Positions 34,869 to 44,975 of a stretch of DNA of 64,000 nt are shown here, one piece after another. Each line of letters starts with the position of its first letter. The stretch's first letter is position 1. The notes beneath the pieces are model-generated. The model saw only the letters and a program-made list of their open reading frames with translations, was not told the DNA's origin and searched no databases. Both the position numbers and the translations under genes were made by a program. The stretch is taken from NCBI GenBank assembly GCA_900473185.1, contig UCKU01000006.1, positions 283,258 to 347,257 on the forward strand, read 5' to 3'. Source of the stretch: Hyphomicrobiales bacterium (GTDB lineage: Bacteria; Pseudomonadota; Alphaproteobacteria; Rhizobiales; Rhizobiaceae).

Positions 34869-35774
34869 TCAAACGTCTTTTTGGGAAATCTGGATCTGTT
34901 GCTTCAAGGCATCGCTCAGAGCGTGGGCGGCAATCGAGAGCGGCGTCCCGACCGCCCTCGCCAATCCGAATTCCTGGGTCGCGCGTGGCACGAAAGGACG
35001 GTGAACCACCGGCAGGTGGCGATAGAGATTCGCATAAAAGCTGCTGATGATGGTTACCCCGAGTCCATGCGCGACATAGGAACAGGCAGAACTGTTGGTA
35101 TGCGTCTCGATCTTGACGATCTGCTTGACGCCGGCCCGCTGGAAGGTCTGGTCGAGCGCCATGCGGTTCGGCCGTTGGCGGCCGATCAGAATGAGAGGAA
35201 CGTCGCGCAAATTCCTGACCGTGATTTCCTCCAGTTTCGCAAGGGGATGATCCTTCGGAACGACGCAGACGCTTTCGCCGGTCGCAACGCGCTCGACCTC
35301 AATGCCCGGTCCGCTCTCGCCCTCCATGCGCAGAAAGCCGAAATCGATCACCCTCTGCTCGACGAGCTTGTTGATCGCGGTCGTCGTCTCGAAGAAGGTT
35401 TCGATCCGCACGCCCGGGAAATCCCTTATGTAATCGACCAGCATAGCCGGCGCGAAATGTTCCCACATGCTGCTCGGCAGGCCGATGCGGACGATCTCCG
35501 GGCCGGCGGCGCCGCTTCTCAGATCCTCCGCGTGGCCCGACATCCGATCGACCGCGAGCAAGATGTTCTCGGCATCGCGGGCAAGAAGCAGGGCCTCGGG
35601 GGTGGGAACGAGACGGCCTTTGTCGCGGACGAAAAGCGACATCGAAAGGTCCGCCTCGAGCTGCTGGAGGAGGCGGCTGACGCCGGACTGGCTGAGACCC
35701 ATCGTTTTAGCCGTTGCAATCGTCGACCCCGTCGCGAGAAGCGTGCGCAGGACTTCCAGTTGCTTGATATTCAT
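34869..35774 (-). CDS. LysR-family regulator, first of a paralogous pair
   Basis: This 301-residue protein has the LysR helix-turn-helix at residues 1-60 (MNIKQLEVLRTLLATGSTIA, SQSGVSRLLQQLE). It resembles the 35812 protein along its whole length, for example the shared pattern RxRPxRxxL...F..AG and SSACSYVAHGLGVTII. It is transcribed toward the dipeptide-type operon, with the CCGCA/TGCGG dyads between, and is its likely regulator. Confidence 0.9.
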   Translation of the reverse strand: MNIKQLEVLRTLLATGSTIATAKTMGLSQSGVSRLLQQLEADLSMSLFVRDKGRLVPTPEALLLARDAENILLAVDRMSGHAEDLRSGAAGPEIVRIGLPSSMWEHFAPAMLVDYIRDFPGVRIETFFETTTAINKLVEQRVIDFGFLRMEGESGPGIEVERVATGESVCVVPKDHPLAKLEEITVRNLRDVPLILIGRQRPNRMALDQTFQRAGVKQIVKIETHTNSSACSYVAHGLGVTIISSFYANLYRHLPVVHRPFVPRATQEFGLARAVGTPLSIAAHALSDALKQQIQISQKDV

Positions 35775-35811
35775 GCGTTTGCGATCCCCCGGGACGGTCC
35801 AAGCACCGTCA

Positions 35812-36717
35812 TCATGCCCAGTCCGAAATGCTTTGAAGGAAAAGGCTGGCGGCCTTTGGCATCGGAAATTTCTCTCCGCTGATCAGCGCGTAGGCAACCG
35901 CCAGTTCCGGTTCAAGCGGAATGAACTGCAGCGGCAGCGCCGCATATTCACGGGCGATGATCCCGCCGACCAGCGCAATGCCGAGCCCCTGTGCGGCCAG
36001 CGCGCAGGCACTCGCCACCGAATGTGCTTCGAGCAGAGGACGTTGACGGATGCCGGCCTTGTAGAACAACGCTTCCAGCTCATGGCGAACCGGTCGTTCC
36101 CTATTCAGCATGATCAGATCCTGTCCTTTCAGGTCACCGATCGACAATAGGCCGCTGCCGGCCTTGGGATGATCGTTGTGCAGGACGCAAATGATCCGCG
36201 ACGACAGGATCTTCTCCTGTTTCAAGCCCGGGCTCATCAGCGGCAGACGCGCGAAACCGAGATCGGCCTCGCCGTCGGCCACCATCCGTTCTATTGCGAG
36301 ATAGCTGCCGGATGCGACTTCGACGCGCATCGGACCATTCGCTGCAAAAAAATTCTTCACCAGCTTCGGAATGAGCGTCGAGGAAAGGCTGGCGGGAAAG
36401 GCGAGCCGCAGCATGATCTCGCGCGATCGGCCGCTCTCGAGCTCCATCGCCGCCGTTTTCAAGGCGCGTAGCCGGTCGGAAATGGCGCGGATTTCCGGGC
36501 CGAGCTGCAGCCCCTCGCGGGTCGGTTGAAGCCGGTTCTTTTCCCGTTCGAAAAGCCGGACGCCGAGATAGTCTTCCAGCTGCTGCAACAAGCGGCTGGC
36601 GTTCGATTGCGAGATCCCAAGCTCGACGGAAGCGGCGATCGTCGAGCCCGTCGCGGCGATGGCGTCATAGGCCTCGATATGCTTCAGGCTGATCGCCGCA
36701 CTCGTGTCTCGCGCCAT
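35812..36717 (-). CDS. LysR-family regulator, second of a paralogous pair
   Basis: Starting at ATG 36717 (MARDTSAAISLKHIEAYDAI) gives 301 residues; an extension to 36786 would run over the operator-like dyad and is rejected. The helix-turn-helix contains SQSNASRLLQQLE. It is divergent from the MmgE/PrpD gene with a nested CCGCA/TGCGG palindrome between. It probably controls that gene and may cross-talk with the dipeptide-type operon. Confidence 0.9.
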   Translation of the reverse strand: MARDTSAAISLKHIEAYDAIAATGSTIAASVELGISQSNASRLLQQLEDYLGVRLFEREKNRLQPTREGLQLGPEIRAISDRLRALKTAAMELESGRSREIMLRLAFPASLSSTLIPKLVKNFFAANGPMRVEVASGSYLAIERMVADGEADLGFARLPLMSPGLKQEKILSSRIICVLHNDHPKAGSGLLSIGDLKGQDLIMLNRERPVRHELEALFYKAGIRQRPLLEAHSVASACALAAQGLGIALVGGIIAREYAALPLQFIPLEPELAVAYALISGEKFPMPKAASLFLQSISDWA

Positions 36718-36743
36718 TCTATCTCCAACACCGATAGCCCTAC

Positions 36744-36774
36744 CCGCAAACCGCATAAGATTGCGGACCTGCGG
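36744..36774. promoter_or_regulatory. Nested palindrome CCGCA..CCGCA/TGCGG..TGCGG in divergent promoter
   Basis: CCGCA occurs at 36744-36748 and 36751-36755, and TGCGG at 36762-36766 and 36770-36774. These give two nested dyads around one centre. The inner dyad CCGCA-N6-TGCGG matches LysR operator geometry. It lies between LysR (36717) and PrpD-like (36826) starts. Confidence 0.6.
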
Positions 36775-36825
36775 AAAGTTGAACATTTTGCGCGCAGAAC
36801 CAAACTCACGGAAAGACTTTCGTCA

Positions 36826-38205
36826 ATGGCCACCATTCTCCGGAAGATCGCGGAACAGATCCTGTCGCGAAGGACGTTTTCGAACCTTGCTATGGACCGG
36901 GCTAGAGATGCTGTGGTCGACACCATCGGCTGCATGATCGCAGGCAGGAGCGATGAAAGCGTTGCCGCGCTCGCCCGCGCCTTCGATGGAGAAATCGCCC
37001 AAGGCGGCAAAGCGCGGCTCATCACGGGCGGCTCCGCCTCGCCCTCGCTCGCCGCGCTCATCAGCGCGACCGCGGCGCATGCGCTCGATTTCGATGACAA
37101 TTTCCATCCCGCGCGGGCGCATGCTTCCGCAGTGCTGGTGCCAGCGCTGCTGGCGGTTCTGACGAGCGGCAAGGTCACGAGCGGAAGACGGTTTCTTGAG
37201 GCCTATCTGGCCGGGCTAGAAGCGCAGGCGGCGGTCGGCTTCGGTGTCAATCCCTCTCACTACAACAGGGGCTGGCACGCAACGGCGACGGTCGGCAGTA
37301 TCGGAGCCGCGGCTGGCGTGGCACGGCTTCTCGGCGCCGGCGAGAACGGCTTAGTCGCGGCGATGAGCCTTGCGACGAGCTTCGCCTGTGGCCCAAAAGG
37401 GCAATTCGGCACGACCGCCAAACCGCTTCATGCCGGCATTGCCGCGCGCAATGCCGTGGATGCGGCGCGCATGGCGCTTGCGGGCATAGGCGGACGGCCG
37501 GATATCCTCGAACGGCCGCAAGGCTTCCTCGATCTCTTCGGGGGCGATGATGCCAAGGGCTGGGAGGGCCTGACATTCGAGGAGGAGCATATCATCGAAA
37601 GCCGGGGCGTGGTGACCAAGCGCCATCCCTGCTGCGCCTCGACCCATCGCGCGATCGACGCGCTTCTGGATCTGAAGCAGGAACATGGGCTTTTGGCGGG
37701 CGATATTACCAGGATCGAGACGAAAGTCGGCATATCCGCTGCCCGCAACCTCGCTTATCCCGACCCCACCGACGAGATGCAGGCCCGCTTCTCGATGCAA
37801 TATTGCCTGGCGACAGCTTTCCTCAAAGGCTCCCTTAGCCTTTCAGACTTTACACGGCACGAGATCGAACGGCCGGAAGTCCGGGAATTCATGCCGCGCA
37901 TCGAAATGCAACCCTATTCGGCTGAAGAGGAAAGAGGCGTTGAACGCCTACCGCACATCGTCACCATCACAACGCGCGGCGGCCGCATTTACAGGAAGTC
38001 CCGCTTGCACGCCAGGGGTTCACTCGAAGCGCCGTTGAGTGATTACGAGCGCGAAGCCAAGTTCACGGATTGCTTGCGCTGGGGAAATAGGGACAATTCC
38101 GGCGCTTTTTATCCCCGCCTTCGAGACCTAACGGATTTTGAGAACCTAGCTGACGACAATGCATTCTGGAACTTGATCGCAGATGCTCGTCCAGAAATAC
38201 AATGA
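36826..38205 (+). CDS. MmgE/PrpD-family protein (2-methylcitrate dehydratase-like)
   Basis: The start at ATG 36826 with GGAAAG upstream gives 459 residues, normal for the family; the 36526 frame start is antisense to LysR. It contains the N-terminal AMDRARDAVVDTIGCMIAGR region, ALDFDDNFHPARAHASAVLV, and KRHPCCASTHRAIDALLDL. MmgE/PrpD proteins dehydrate or isomerise small polycarboxylates, but many of unknown substrate occur in catabolic clusters. The substrate here is unknown. Confidence 0.88.
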   Translation: MATILRKIAEQILSRRTFSNLAMDRARDAVVDTIGCMIAGRSDESVAALARAFDGEIAQGGKARLITGGSASPSLAALISATAAHALDFDDNFHPARAHASAVLVPALLAVLTSGKVTSGRRFLEAYLAGLEAQAAVGFGVNPSHYNRGWHATATVGSIGAAAGVARLLGAGENGLVAAMSLATSFACGPKGQFGTTAKPLHAGIAARNAVDAARMALAGIGGRPDILERPQGFLDLFGGDDAKGWEGLTFEEEHIIESRGVVTKRHPCCASTHRAIDALLDLKQEHGLLAGDITRIETKVGISAARNLAYPDPTDEMQARFSMQYCLATAFLKGSLSLSDFTRHEIERPEVREFMPRIEMQPYSAEEERGVERLPHIVTITTRGGRIYRKSRLHARGSLEAPLSDYEREAKFTDCLRWGNRDNSGAFYPRLRDLTDFENLADDNAFWNLIADARPEIQ

Positions 38206-38497
38206 TTGCCACCAGCCGATCCAATTTGGATTGAAGTTGCTGCGGCAAAAGCTTTCTAGCAGACAGCTTGGGTGGAGCGCCTTTTGATCTGTTCGCCTTG
38301 AGTGGATACGAAACTTAGGCGCCCTTATTGGAGGTTCGACAGCGAATCGCTAAACCGGTGAAATCTGTGACCGCCTCCGCAAACGTCCGTTCAATTCCGC
38401 CCGGGCCATCGTTGTCACCTATCTCTCAGGTCGAGCACATGCGAACGAGCCCGGTGGAAAGAATGTCGGGTTTCCGCAAGCTGAAGGAATTCTCTGT

Positions 38498-39433
38498 CTA
38501 GAGGTGGGGTATCCGGTCGTGCTTGCGGAACTGCGGCAAGTCGGTCGCCTTCTGCTCGATCAAGGAGATAAGTCTCTCAACTGTGATCGGCAGGGGTACG
38601 CCGGTTGCTGTGATGACGCCCCAGTAGAATGGGATGTGAAACGCAAGCGGCAGGATGGCGATGTCTTTGAGGGGAAGGCCCGTAAGCGTCACGGATTCGA
38701 CTATCCCAACCCCGAGCCCCGATCGGGCCAGGGCCAACGAAACATAGGTCGCGTTGCTATCAATCAAGCCGCCGATTTCGACTGAATGCTCCGCGAGTGC
38801 TTTATCGATTCTCATCCTAAGCCGATAGGGGTTGGCAGATGCGATCAGGCGCCGACCTTTCAGGTCCTCAGCGCGAAGGAGCTCAAGACCGGCCAACGGA
38901 TCGCTTGCGGCGACAACGGCAACGCAGGGCACTTCACCGACCCAATGCACATCCACCCCTGGGTTATCCAGCGGGAGACTTGCGATGCCGACATCGGCAG
39001 TACGGGCCACAACCGCCTGCACGACATTTTCAGCGGACGTGCTCTGAAGGTGAATATGCTCTGGGAATTGGTCCGCCGGAAGTTCTTTCAGGGCGAGCGG
39101 GACGATGCTCGCCGCGAGAGCAGGGATCGAGGCAACCTCGACAGAGGTCACCCGTGTTGCCTCGATTGCCCTTGCGCGTTCGCTGATCGTACGCAAACCG
39201 CTTAAAAAAAGCTCCGCTTGCGCAAAAAAGGCGACCCCTTGCTCGGTCGGCCCAATCCGAGGGCCGTTTCGATGCAGGATTGGAAATCCAAGTTCCTGCT
39301 CGAGATCTTGAATGAGCCGGGTGATTACCGGTTGTGACTTGCCGAGCGCCTTGGCCGCACCGGTCATGCTGCCGATCGAAATCACAGCGACAAAGGCCTC
39401 AAGCTGTTTTGTATCCAGATAGTCAACGGGCAT
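38498..39433 (-). CDS. LysR-family regulator downstream of the monooxygenase/ABC/esterase operon
   Basis: Starting at ATG 39433 (MPVDYLDTKQLEAFVAVISI) gives 311 residues. The helix-turn-helix includes SQPVITRLIQDLEQELG. A 47-residue upstream extension in the same frame has no LysR similarity. It follows the catabolic operon on the same strand after 191 bases, and is its probable regulator. Confidence 0.88.
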   Translation of the reverse strand: MPVDYLDTKQLEAFVAVISIGSMTGAAKALGKSQPVITRLIQDLEQELGFPILHRNGPRIGPTEQGVAFFAQAELFLSGLRTISERARAIEATRVTSVEVASIPALAASIVPLALKELPADQFPEHIHLQSTSAENVVQAVVARTADVGIASLPLDNPGVDVHWVGEVPCVAVVAASDPLAGLELLRAEDLKGRRLIASANPYRLRMRIDKALAEHSVEIGGLIDSNATYVSLALARSGLGVGIVESVTLTGLPLKDIAILPLAFHIPFYWGVITATGVPLPITVERLISLIEQKATDLPQFRKHDRIPHL

Positions 39434-39624
39434 CTGAGAGAACCTTGGATTGGCAAGACCATGAGGCAAAGCAGTTATCCGAGATGGATCCCCGGACGCC
39501 CTCCAGGTGCCCGATTGTACCCATAAACGGATCTGCTCCTTGGATGCTAGAGCCGGATCAAACAACACTGGCACTCTCCAGCATTATGATCCGACGCCTG
39601 CGAAGCGGCGGTTCGATCAACAGG

Positions 39625-41115
39625 TCAGCAAGGAGGCCTTTCCCAGATCGCCGTTCGGTCATCAAAAGGATCAATCTGGGCGTAGAAAACACCTCTTTCC
39701 ATGCGCAGGACATGTGGCATGGCGGCGGAATATTCGGGCCACTTCCCAGAAAGCGTTTCAGGCACCGCATCTCGGATGAATGAAACCCAGACGTCATGAA
39801 CCGCTTCTGCGAAAGTCGGGTCGCTGACGGCCTGACGGGACGGCAGGTGGCCTACCTCCATGCCGCTGCGATACCAAACCTCGCCGACTTCCGCGCCATG
39901 CGGCGCGCCGAGTTCGTCGGCCTCGATAGGGCCATAGAGATATTTGTAGACCGGCTGACGCGCGGCATGCAACCGGGCGAAGCGCGTGGCTGGATTCTGG
40001 AAGACGAGATCGCCGCCGACCGCCCTCCAGATGCCGCGCGGAGAATGATCCAGCAGGACCTCGCGGTAGCGCCGGACGATTTCAGCGCCCGTCAGATCCA
40101 TGGGCAGCACGCGTTCGTGCAGCAGGCGGGCCGTGAGTTTGAAATCCATCTCCGGCTGTGCCGTCGCATGCGTGACGTATTCGCCGGTCGTGCAGCCGAT
40201 CATCATCGGCACGGACGCGCTCTCGCCGCGGGCGGCCGCGTCTTCGGGATGGTGCGGAAGCGAGACGCCGTCGATCACCGGAACGAAAGGCACGCCGAGC
40301 ATCGAAGCGGAACCATCCCGCGCGAAATCGTGCTGTTCGTAGGATTCGTTGCAGAGATCCCGTTGCGCGACGAGAAGCTTCTCGAAGGAAACGTGCCGAA
40401 GTTCGGCTTCGGTGACCTGCAGATAGTCGAGCATGCGCCTGGTGAGTTTCTGCGCATCGCCCATCGTGGAAACGCCCGTGCTTGCGCCGCTCTGCGGTAT
40501 CGCACGGGCGAAAAGCCCGTGGGCGGCGGGCATCGCCATGACCGCCGCGATCGAAAACCCGCCGGCAGAGCGTCCCGCAAACGTCACCCGCTTCGGATCG
40601 CCACCGAAAGCCGCAATGTTGTCGCGTACCCACTCCAGCGCGGCGATCTGGTCCAGAAGGCCGCGATTGTCGGGCGAGCCATCGTTCAGGTGCAGGAAGC
40701 CGAGCGCACCGAGCCGATAGTTGACTGTCACCTCCACGATGCCGCTGGCGGCGAAAGCACCGCTCTGCAGCACCGCCTCGTTTGCGGAGCCGACCGCGTA
40801 ACCGCCACCGTGTATCCAGACCAGGACTGGTGCGAAGCCGGTGACGGACGGCGTGCGGATATTGACCGTCAGGAAGTCCGTGCCGAATTCCAGCGTCGAG
40901 GCGGCAGCCTTGCCGACAGGACCATAGGTCGGAATCTGCGGGCACACCGCACTGAGCGTCTTGGCGGAGCGAATGCCGGACCAAGACGGGACGGGCTGCG
41001 GCGCCGCAAAACGCCACTCAGGGGTGATGGGGGCCGCGTAGGGAACTCCGAGAAAGGCGGCATAGCCGTTCTCTTCGAAGCCCTCAACAGTACCGGCACT
41101 CGTTTCAACCAGCAT
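39625..41115 (-). CDS. Type B carboxylesterase (alpha/beta hydrolase)
   Basis: This 496-residue protein has the type B signatures GVPYAAPI near the N-terminus, oxyanion loop WIHGGGYAVGSAN and nucleophile elbow FAGRSAGGFS (GxSxG), as well as DQIAALEWVRDNIAAFGGDP. No signal peptide is visible, so it acts in the cytoplasm. It is the last gene of the eight-gene operon, separated by one base from a permease gene. It presumably cleaves an ester or carbamate of the imported compound. Confidence 0.92.
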   Translation of the reverse strand: MLVETSAGTVEGFEENGYAAFLGVPYAAPITPEWRFAAPQPVPSWSGIRSAKTLSAVCPQIPTYGPVGKAAASTLEFGTDFLTVNIRTPSVTGFAPVLVWIHGGGYAVGSANEAVLQSGAFAASGIVEVTVNYRLGALGFLHLNDGSPDNRGLLDQIAALEWVRDNIAAFGGDPKRVTFAGRSAGGFSIAAVMAMPAAHGLFARAIPQSGASTGVSTMGDAQKLTRRMLDYLQVTEAELRHVSFEKLLVAQRDLCNESYEQHDFARDGSASMLGVPFVPVIDGVSLPHHPEDAAARGESASVPMMIGCTTGEYVTHATAQPEMDFKLTARLLHERVLPMDLTGAEIVRRYREVLLDHSPRGIWRAVGGDLVFQNPATRFARLHAARQPVYKYLYGPIEADELGAPHGAEVGEVWYRSGMEVGHLPSRQAVSDPTFAEAVHDVWVSFIRDAVPETLSGKWPEYSAAMPHVLRMERGVFYAQIDPFDDRTAIWERPPC

Positions 41116-41116
41116 G

Positions 41117-41923
41117 TCAGAGCGCCCTGCGCAGGCCGATCAGCTTCTCGACCGCGACCACCACCCCGACCGAAATCAGGATCAGGATGACGGAGAGCGC
41201 CGCGATCTGTGGATCGGTGGAATATTCGAGATAGTGATAGATTTCGGTCGGCAGGGTCGAGGCCTTGATCGATACGATGAAGAGCGAGATCGTTGCCTCG
41301 TCGAAGGAGATGAGGAAAGCGATGACGCCGCCGGCGATCAGGCCCGGACGCACCAATGGCAAGGTGATGCGCCAGAATACCATGCGCGGTGAGGCGCCAT
41401 GCACGAGCGCTGCCTCCTCGATGCGGATATCGACCGACATCAAACTCATGGTGATCGTCCGCACCGTATAAGGGATGGTGATCCCGAGATGGGCGAGCAC
41501 GATGCCGGGATAGCTATCGAGCAGCCCGAGCGGTGCGATGACCAGCATGATGCCGACCGCAAGCACGATATGCGGCACGAGGAACGGAGCAAGGATGAGG
41601 AAATTCACCGCCGCCTTGCCGCGGAACTTGTGGCGCGCCAGCGAGAGCGACAGAAGCATGCCGGCCGAAACCGCGACGATGCCGACGATCGCCCCGATGA
41701 TGAGGCTTCGCCAGAAGGCCGAAATGAACTTGATGTTGTAGAAGACCTTCACATAGGAGCCGAAGGAGAAGCTCTCCGGCGGGAATGCCAGAAATTGGCG
41801 CGTATCGAACGAGATGATGAAGACGATGATGATCGGCGCCAGCAAAAAGAGATAGAGCAGCGTGATCAGCGTGTTCCAGGCGATACGGCCAAAGAGTGCG
41901 TTTTGCTGCATGGCCGGCCTCAC
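41117..41923 (-). CDS. ABC transporter permease, PotC type
   Basis: This 268-residue permease has about six membrane segments and the EAA loop EAALVHGASPRMVFWRITLP. It overlaps the upstream PotB-type permease by ATGA. It is part of the importer of the monooxygenase operon. Confidence 0.9.
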   Translation of the reverse strand: MRPAMQQNALFGRIAWNTLITLLYLFLLAPIIIVFIISFDTRQFLAFPPESFSFGSYVKVFYNIKFISAFWRSLIIGAIVGIVAVSAGMLLSLSLARHKFRGKAAVNFLILAPFLVPHIVLAVGIMLVIAPLGLLDSYPGIVLAHLGITIPYTVRTITMSLMSVDIRIEEAALVHGASPRMVFWRITLPLVRPGLIAGGVIAFLISFDEATISLFIVSIKASTLPTEIYHYLEYSTDPQIAALSVILILISVGVVVAVEKLIGLRRAL

Positions 41924-42804
41924 ATTTCGAGGGCGCGCAGGGCGCGCTGATAGAGCAGGATGACGCTGCTGAAGAGCACCAGCAGCACAACCGACAGGGC
42001 GGCCGCCAGCGGCCAGTTGAGCGTCACGGTCGCCTCGTTGAAGACCTCCGTGCCGAGCACGAAGACGCGTCCGCCGCCCATCAGCCGCGGCGTCACGAAG
42101 GACGAAATCGCCAGGACAAAGACGAGCAGCGCCGCGGTCAGCACGCCCGGCAGGCTAAGCGGCAGGATGATGCGCGTGAACACCCTGAAGCGGTTCGCCC
42201 CGAGCATCGCCGCTGCTTCCTCAAGCTGCGCATTCAGCCGCCCGAATCCGCTCAGCATGGCGAGAATGGCATAGGGCATCAGGATTTCGATCAGCGCGAC
42301 GGTGGCGCCGAAACTGTTGTTGGTCAGCTTGACGACACCGCTCGTCAGCGACAGCGTCTGGAGGGTGCTGTTGATGACGCCCCGGTCTCCGAGGATGACC
42401 ATCCAGCCATAGGTCCTAACGACTGAAGACGTCAGAAGCGGCGCGACGGCAAGTGCGGTCAGGACGCCGCGCAAACGGCTTTCCGTGCGTACCAGAAAGA
42501 GGGCGATTGGGTAGGACAGAACCACCGCGAAGATTGCCACGTTGAAGCCGAGCAAGAGCGTGTTCCAGGCCACACGCCAGTAGAACGGGTCGAACAGCAC
42601 GGCGGAATAAGATTGAACCGTCCAGTCGCCGCCGCCGAATGCGCTCATCGTAGAAGACGCGAACGAGGCTCTGAACAGCCATATCAACGGCAGGAGAAAA
42701 GTGATGACCAGAGCGGCCAGTCCCGGCAGAAGCAACATCAGCAGGACGCCGCGCGGTACATTGGCCGTGGGAGGCGCAGCGGCTGGGACGGCAGCGGCGC
42801 TCAT
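41920..42804 (-). CDS. ABC transporter permease, PotB type
   Basis: This 294-residue permease has about six membrane segments and the EAA loop EAAAMLGANRFRVFTRIILP. A proline/alanine-rich N-terminus precedes the first segment. It overlaps both neighbours by ATGA. Confidence 0.9.
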   Translation of the reverse strand: MSAAAVPAAAPPTANVPRGVLLMLLLPGLAALVITFLLPLIWLFRASFASSTMSAFGGGDWTVQSYSAVLFDPFYWRVAWNTLLLGFNVAIFAVVLSYPIALFLVRTESRLRGVLTALAVAPLLTSSVVRTYGWMVILGDRGVINSTLQTLSLTSGVVKLTNNSFGATVALIEILMPYAILAMLSGFGRLNAQLEEAAAMLGANRFRVFTRIILPLSLPGVLTAALLVFVLAISSFVTPRLMGGGRVFVLGTEVFNEATVTLNWPLAAALSVVLLVLFSSVILLYQRALRALEM

Positions 42805-43868
42805 GACGAAACCTGCCCGACCAGCGTCACGTCTTCCGGAGCGACGGCGAGCGTCACTTCGCTGCCCTTCTCGGGCAACATGCCGGCATGGGTCGGAAGG
42901 TCGGCCTGAAGCAACCTGCCGCCACAGCGAACGTTGAGCGTCAGCATCTGGCCACGATAGACGATGTGCTCGACGGTGCCGGTGAAGCTGTTCGGCTGGC
43001 CGGCATTGCCGGCGAGCAGCAATCTGTGGGGTCGGATCATCAATTTGACCGTCGATCCGAGCGCGGCATCTCCAACGAAGCGCAACGCCTTGAGGCCTTC
43101 GACAACGGCAAGACCGGCCTCGGCGACCTTGCCTTCGAAGAAGGTTCCCGCACCGATGAAGGAGGCGACGAATTCGGTCTGTGGCCGGTCGAAGATCTCG
43201 AGCGGCGTGCCGATCTGCTCCAGACGACCGGCGGACATGACCGCCAGGCGGTCAGCCATCGACAGTGCCTCGTCCTGGTCGTGGGTGACGAAGATGGCGG
43301 TTACGCCTGTGCGCGCCTGGATATCGCGGATTTCGTCGCGCATCTCGTCACGAAGCTTGGCATCGAGATTGGAAAGCGGCTCGTCGAGCAGCAGCAGATC
43401 CGGCTCGATCACCAGTGAGCGGGCGATCGCCGCCCGCTGCTGCTGGCCGCCGGAGAGCTGGCCGACCTTGCGCTCGCCGAGCCCGGTAAGCTTGACGAGA
43501 TCAAGCGCCTTCTTGACGCGCTCCTCTCGTTCGGTCCGGCCGATCTTGCGCATTTCGAGCCCAAACGAAATGTTCTCGGCAATCGTCATGTGGGGAAACA
43601 GGGCATAGGCCTGAAAGACCATGCCCATGTTGCGCTTGTAGACGGCGATAGACGAGACGTCCCTGCCGTCGAGCCTGATCGCGCCGGACGTCGGGGCGAC
43701 GAGACCGGCAATCATGCGCAGGATCGTGGTCTTGCCGCAGCCGGAAGGACCGAGCAGGGCCAGCATCTCGCCGCGCGGCAGCGAGAAACTGACGTGGTCC
43801 ACGGAAGGCTTCTGGGCGCCTGGATAGGTCTTCACGAGATTGTCGATGATGACGTGATGATCTGCCAT
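42801..43868 (-). CDS. ABC transporter ATP-binding protein, PotA type
   Basis: This 355-residue ATPase has Walker A GPSGCGKTT (about residues 40-48), signature LSGGQQQR, Walker B LLLLDEPLSNLD and switch IFVTHDQDEA. A C-terminal TOBE domain is present. It serves the permeases downstream and the binding protein 24 bases upstream. Confidence 0.93.
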   Translation of the reverse strand: MADHHVIIDNLVKTYPGAQKPSVDHVSFSLPRGEMLALLGPSGCGKTTILRMIAGLVAPTSGAIRLDGRDVSSIAVYKRNMGMVFQAYALFPHMTIAENISFGLEMRKIGRTEREERVKKALDLVKLTGLGERKVGQLSGGQQQRAAIARSLVIEPDLLLLDEPLSNLDAKLRDEMRDEIRDIQARTGVTAIFVTHDQDEALSMADRLAVMSAGRLEQIGTPLEIFDRPQTEFVASFIGAGTFFEGKVAEAGLAVVEGLKALRFVGDAALGSTVKLMIRPHRLLLAGNAGQPNSFTGTVEHIVYRGQMLTLNVRCGGRLLQADLPTHAGMLPEKGSEVTLAVAPEDVTLVGQVSS

Positions 43869-43892
43869 GACTGCCAGTTTCCTTCAGATGGA

Positions 43893-44975
43893 TCAGTTGA
43901 GTGCGATGACTTCGCGGTTGATGCGCTGGATCCAGGCCGAGTATTTTTCGGCGACGAAGTTCCAGTCGAGCGACATTTGAGCGGCCTGGGCTTCCTTCGA
44001 GCCGTAGATGCGTGCGGCAACGGCATCCGGCAGCTTCACCTTGCTGTTGACTGGACCATAGAAGCTCTTCTCGGCGAAGGCCGCCTGGGCTTCCGTGCCG
44101 AGCGCATAGTTGATGAAGAGCTGGGCCGCCTCGGCATTTTTGGAGTTCTCCACGAGGCCGATGGTGTTGGTCTGGCCGATCGAGCCCTCCTTCGGGGCCG
44201 CAACGCCGATCTTGCCGCCCTGCGTATCATGCAGGTATTGAGCGCGTCCGTTCCAGCAAATCGACAGATCGACTTCTCCGCTCTGGATCACGGCATAGCA
44301 ATCCGGCGCTGGCTCCCAGGTGGAAACGTTCGGGGCGATCTGCTTGAGCATATCAAGGGCCGGATCGATGCTCTGCTTGTAGTCGGTGCCCTTCAGCTTA
44401 TCGAGGATCGGCAGCAGGATGACGCCGCGGGTATCGCCGAGCTTCGCAGCAATCTTGCCCCTGTATTTCGGATCGGTCAGGTCGTTCCAGCTGGTCGGCG
44501 GCTGCTTGACCGTGTCGGTGTTGTAGAGGATTGCCAGGTTGTCCTGCGAAAACGCGACAGCCTTGTCACCGTCGAGGCGAGCCCAGGCAGGCATCTCGTC
44601 GAGCACCTTCACCTTGGCCGGATCGAGCTTGGTGAAGATGCCGTCCTTCGCCGCCTTGATGGCGACTGCGACGTCGATCAAGGCAATATCGACTTTCGGT
44701 TCCGCCCGCTGCAGGGTGAGCAGTGCAAGCGTTTCGGCAGAGTTTTTGCTCTGCTGATAGGTCACGCTGATATCGGGATACTTGGCCTTGAAGGGGTCGA
44801 TGATGAATTTTTGGTAGTTGTCGGCGAACACGCCGGAAAAGCCGACGATATTGACCGTTCCCTTGACCGAGGCGTCCTGAGCCTGGGCGCCGCCCATGAA
44901 TGCGAACAAGCTGGCCGCAACGACGCCGGCGCCGACCAGCATCCGCGAAATTCCGTTCTGCATGAATGTCGTCAT
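43893..44975 (-). CDS. ABC transporter substrate-binding protein, PotD-like
   Basis: The start at 44975 (MTTFMQNGISRMLVG), with GGAGAG 7 bases before it, gives 360 residues with a Sec signal ending around GGAQAQDA. The mature domain has VNIVGFSGVFADNYQKFIID and NVSTWEPAPDCYAVIQSGEVDL, typical of the polyamine/iron-type solute-binding family. The ligand is unknown but should be the substrate of the operon's oxidising and hydrolysing enzymes. Confidence 0.9.
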   Translation of the reverse strand: MTTFMQNGISRMLVGAGVVAASLFAFMGGAQAQDASVKGTVNIVGFSGVFADNYQKFIIDPFKAKYPDISVTYQQSKNSAETLALLTLQRAEPKVDIALIDVAVAIKAAKDGIFTKLDPAKVKVLDEMPAWARLDGDKAVAFSQDNLAILYNTDTVKQPPTSWNDLTDPKYRGKIAAKLGDTRGVILLPILDKLKGTDYKQSIDPALDMLKQIAPNVSTWEPAPDCYAVIQSGEVDLSICWNGRAQYLHDTQGGKIGVAAPKEGSIGQTNTIGLVENSKNAEAAQLFINYALGTEAQAAFAEKSFYGPVNSKVKLPDAVAARIYGSKEAQAAQMSLDWNFVAEKYSAWIQRINREVIALN

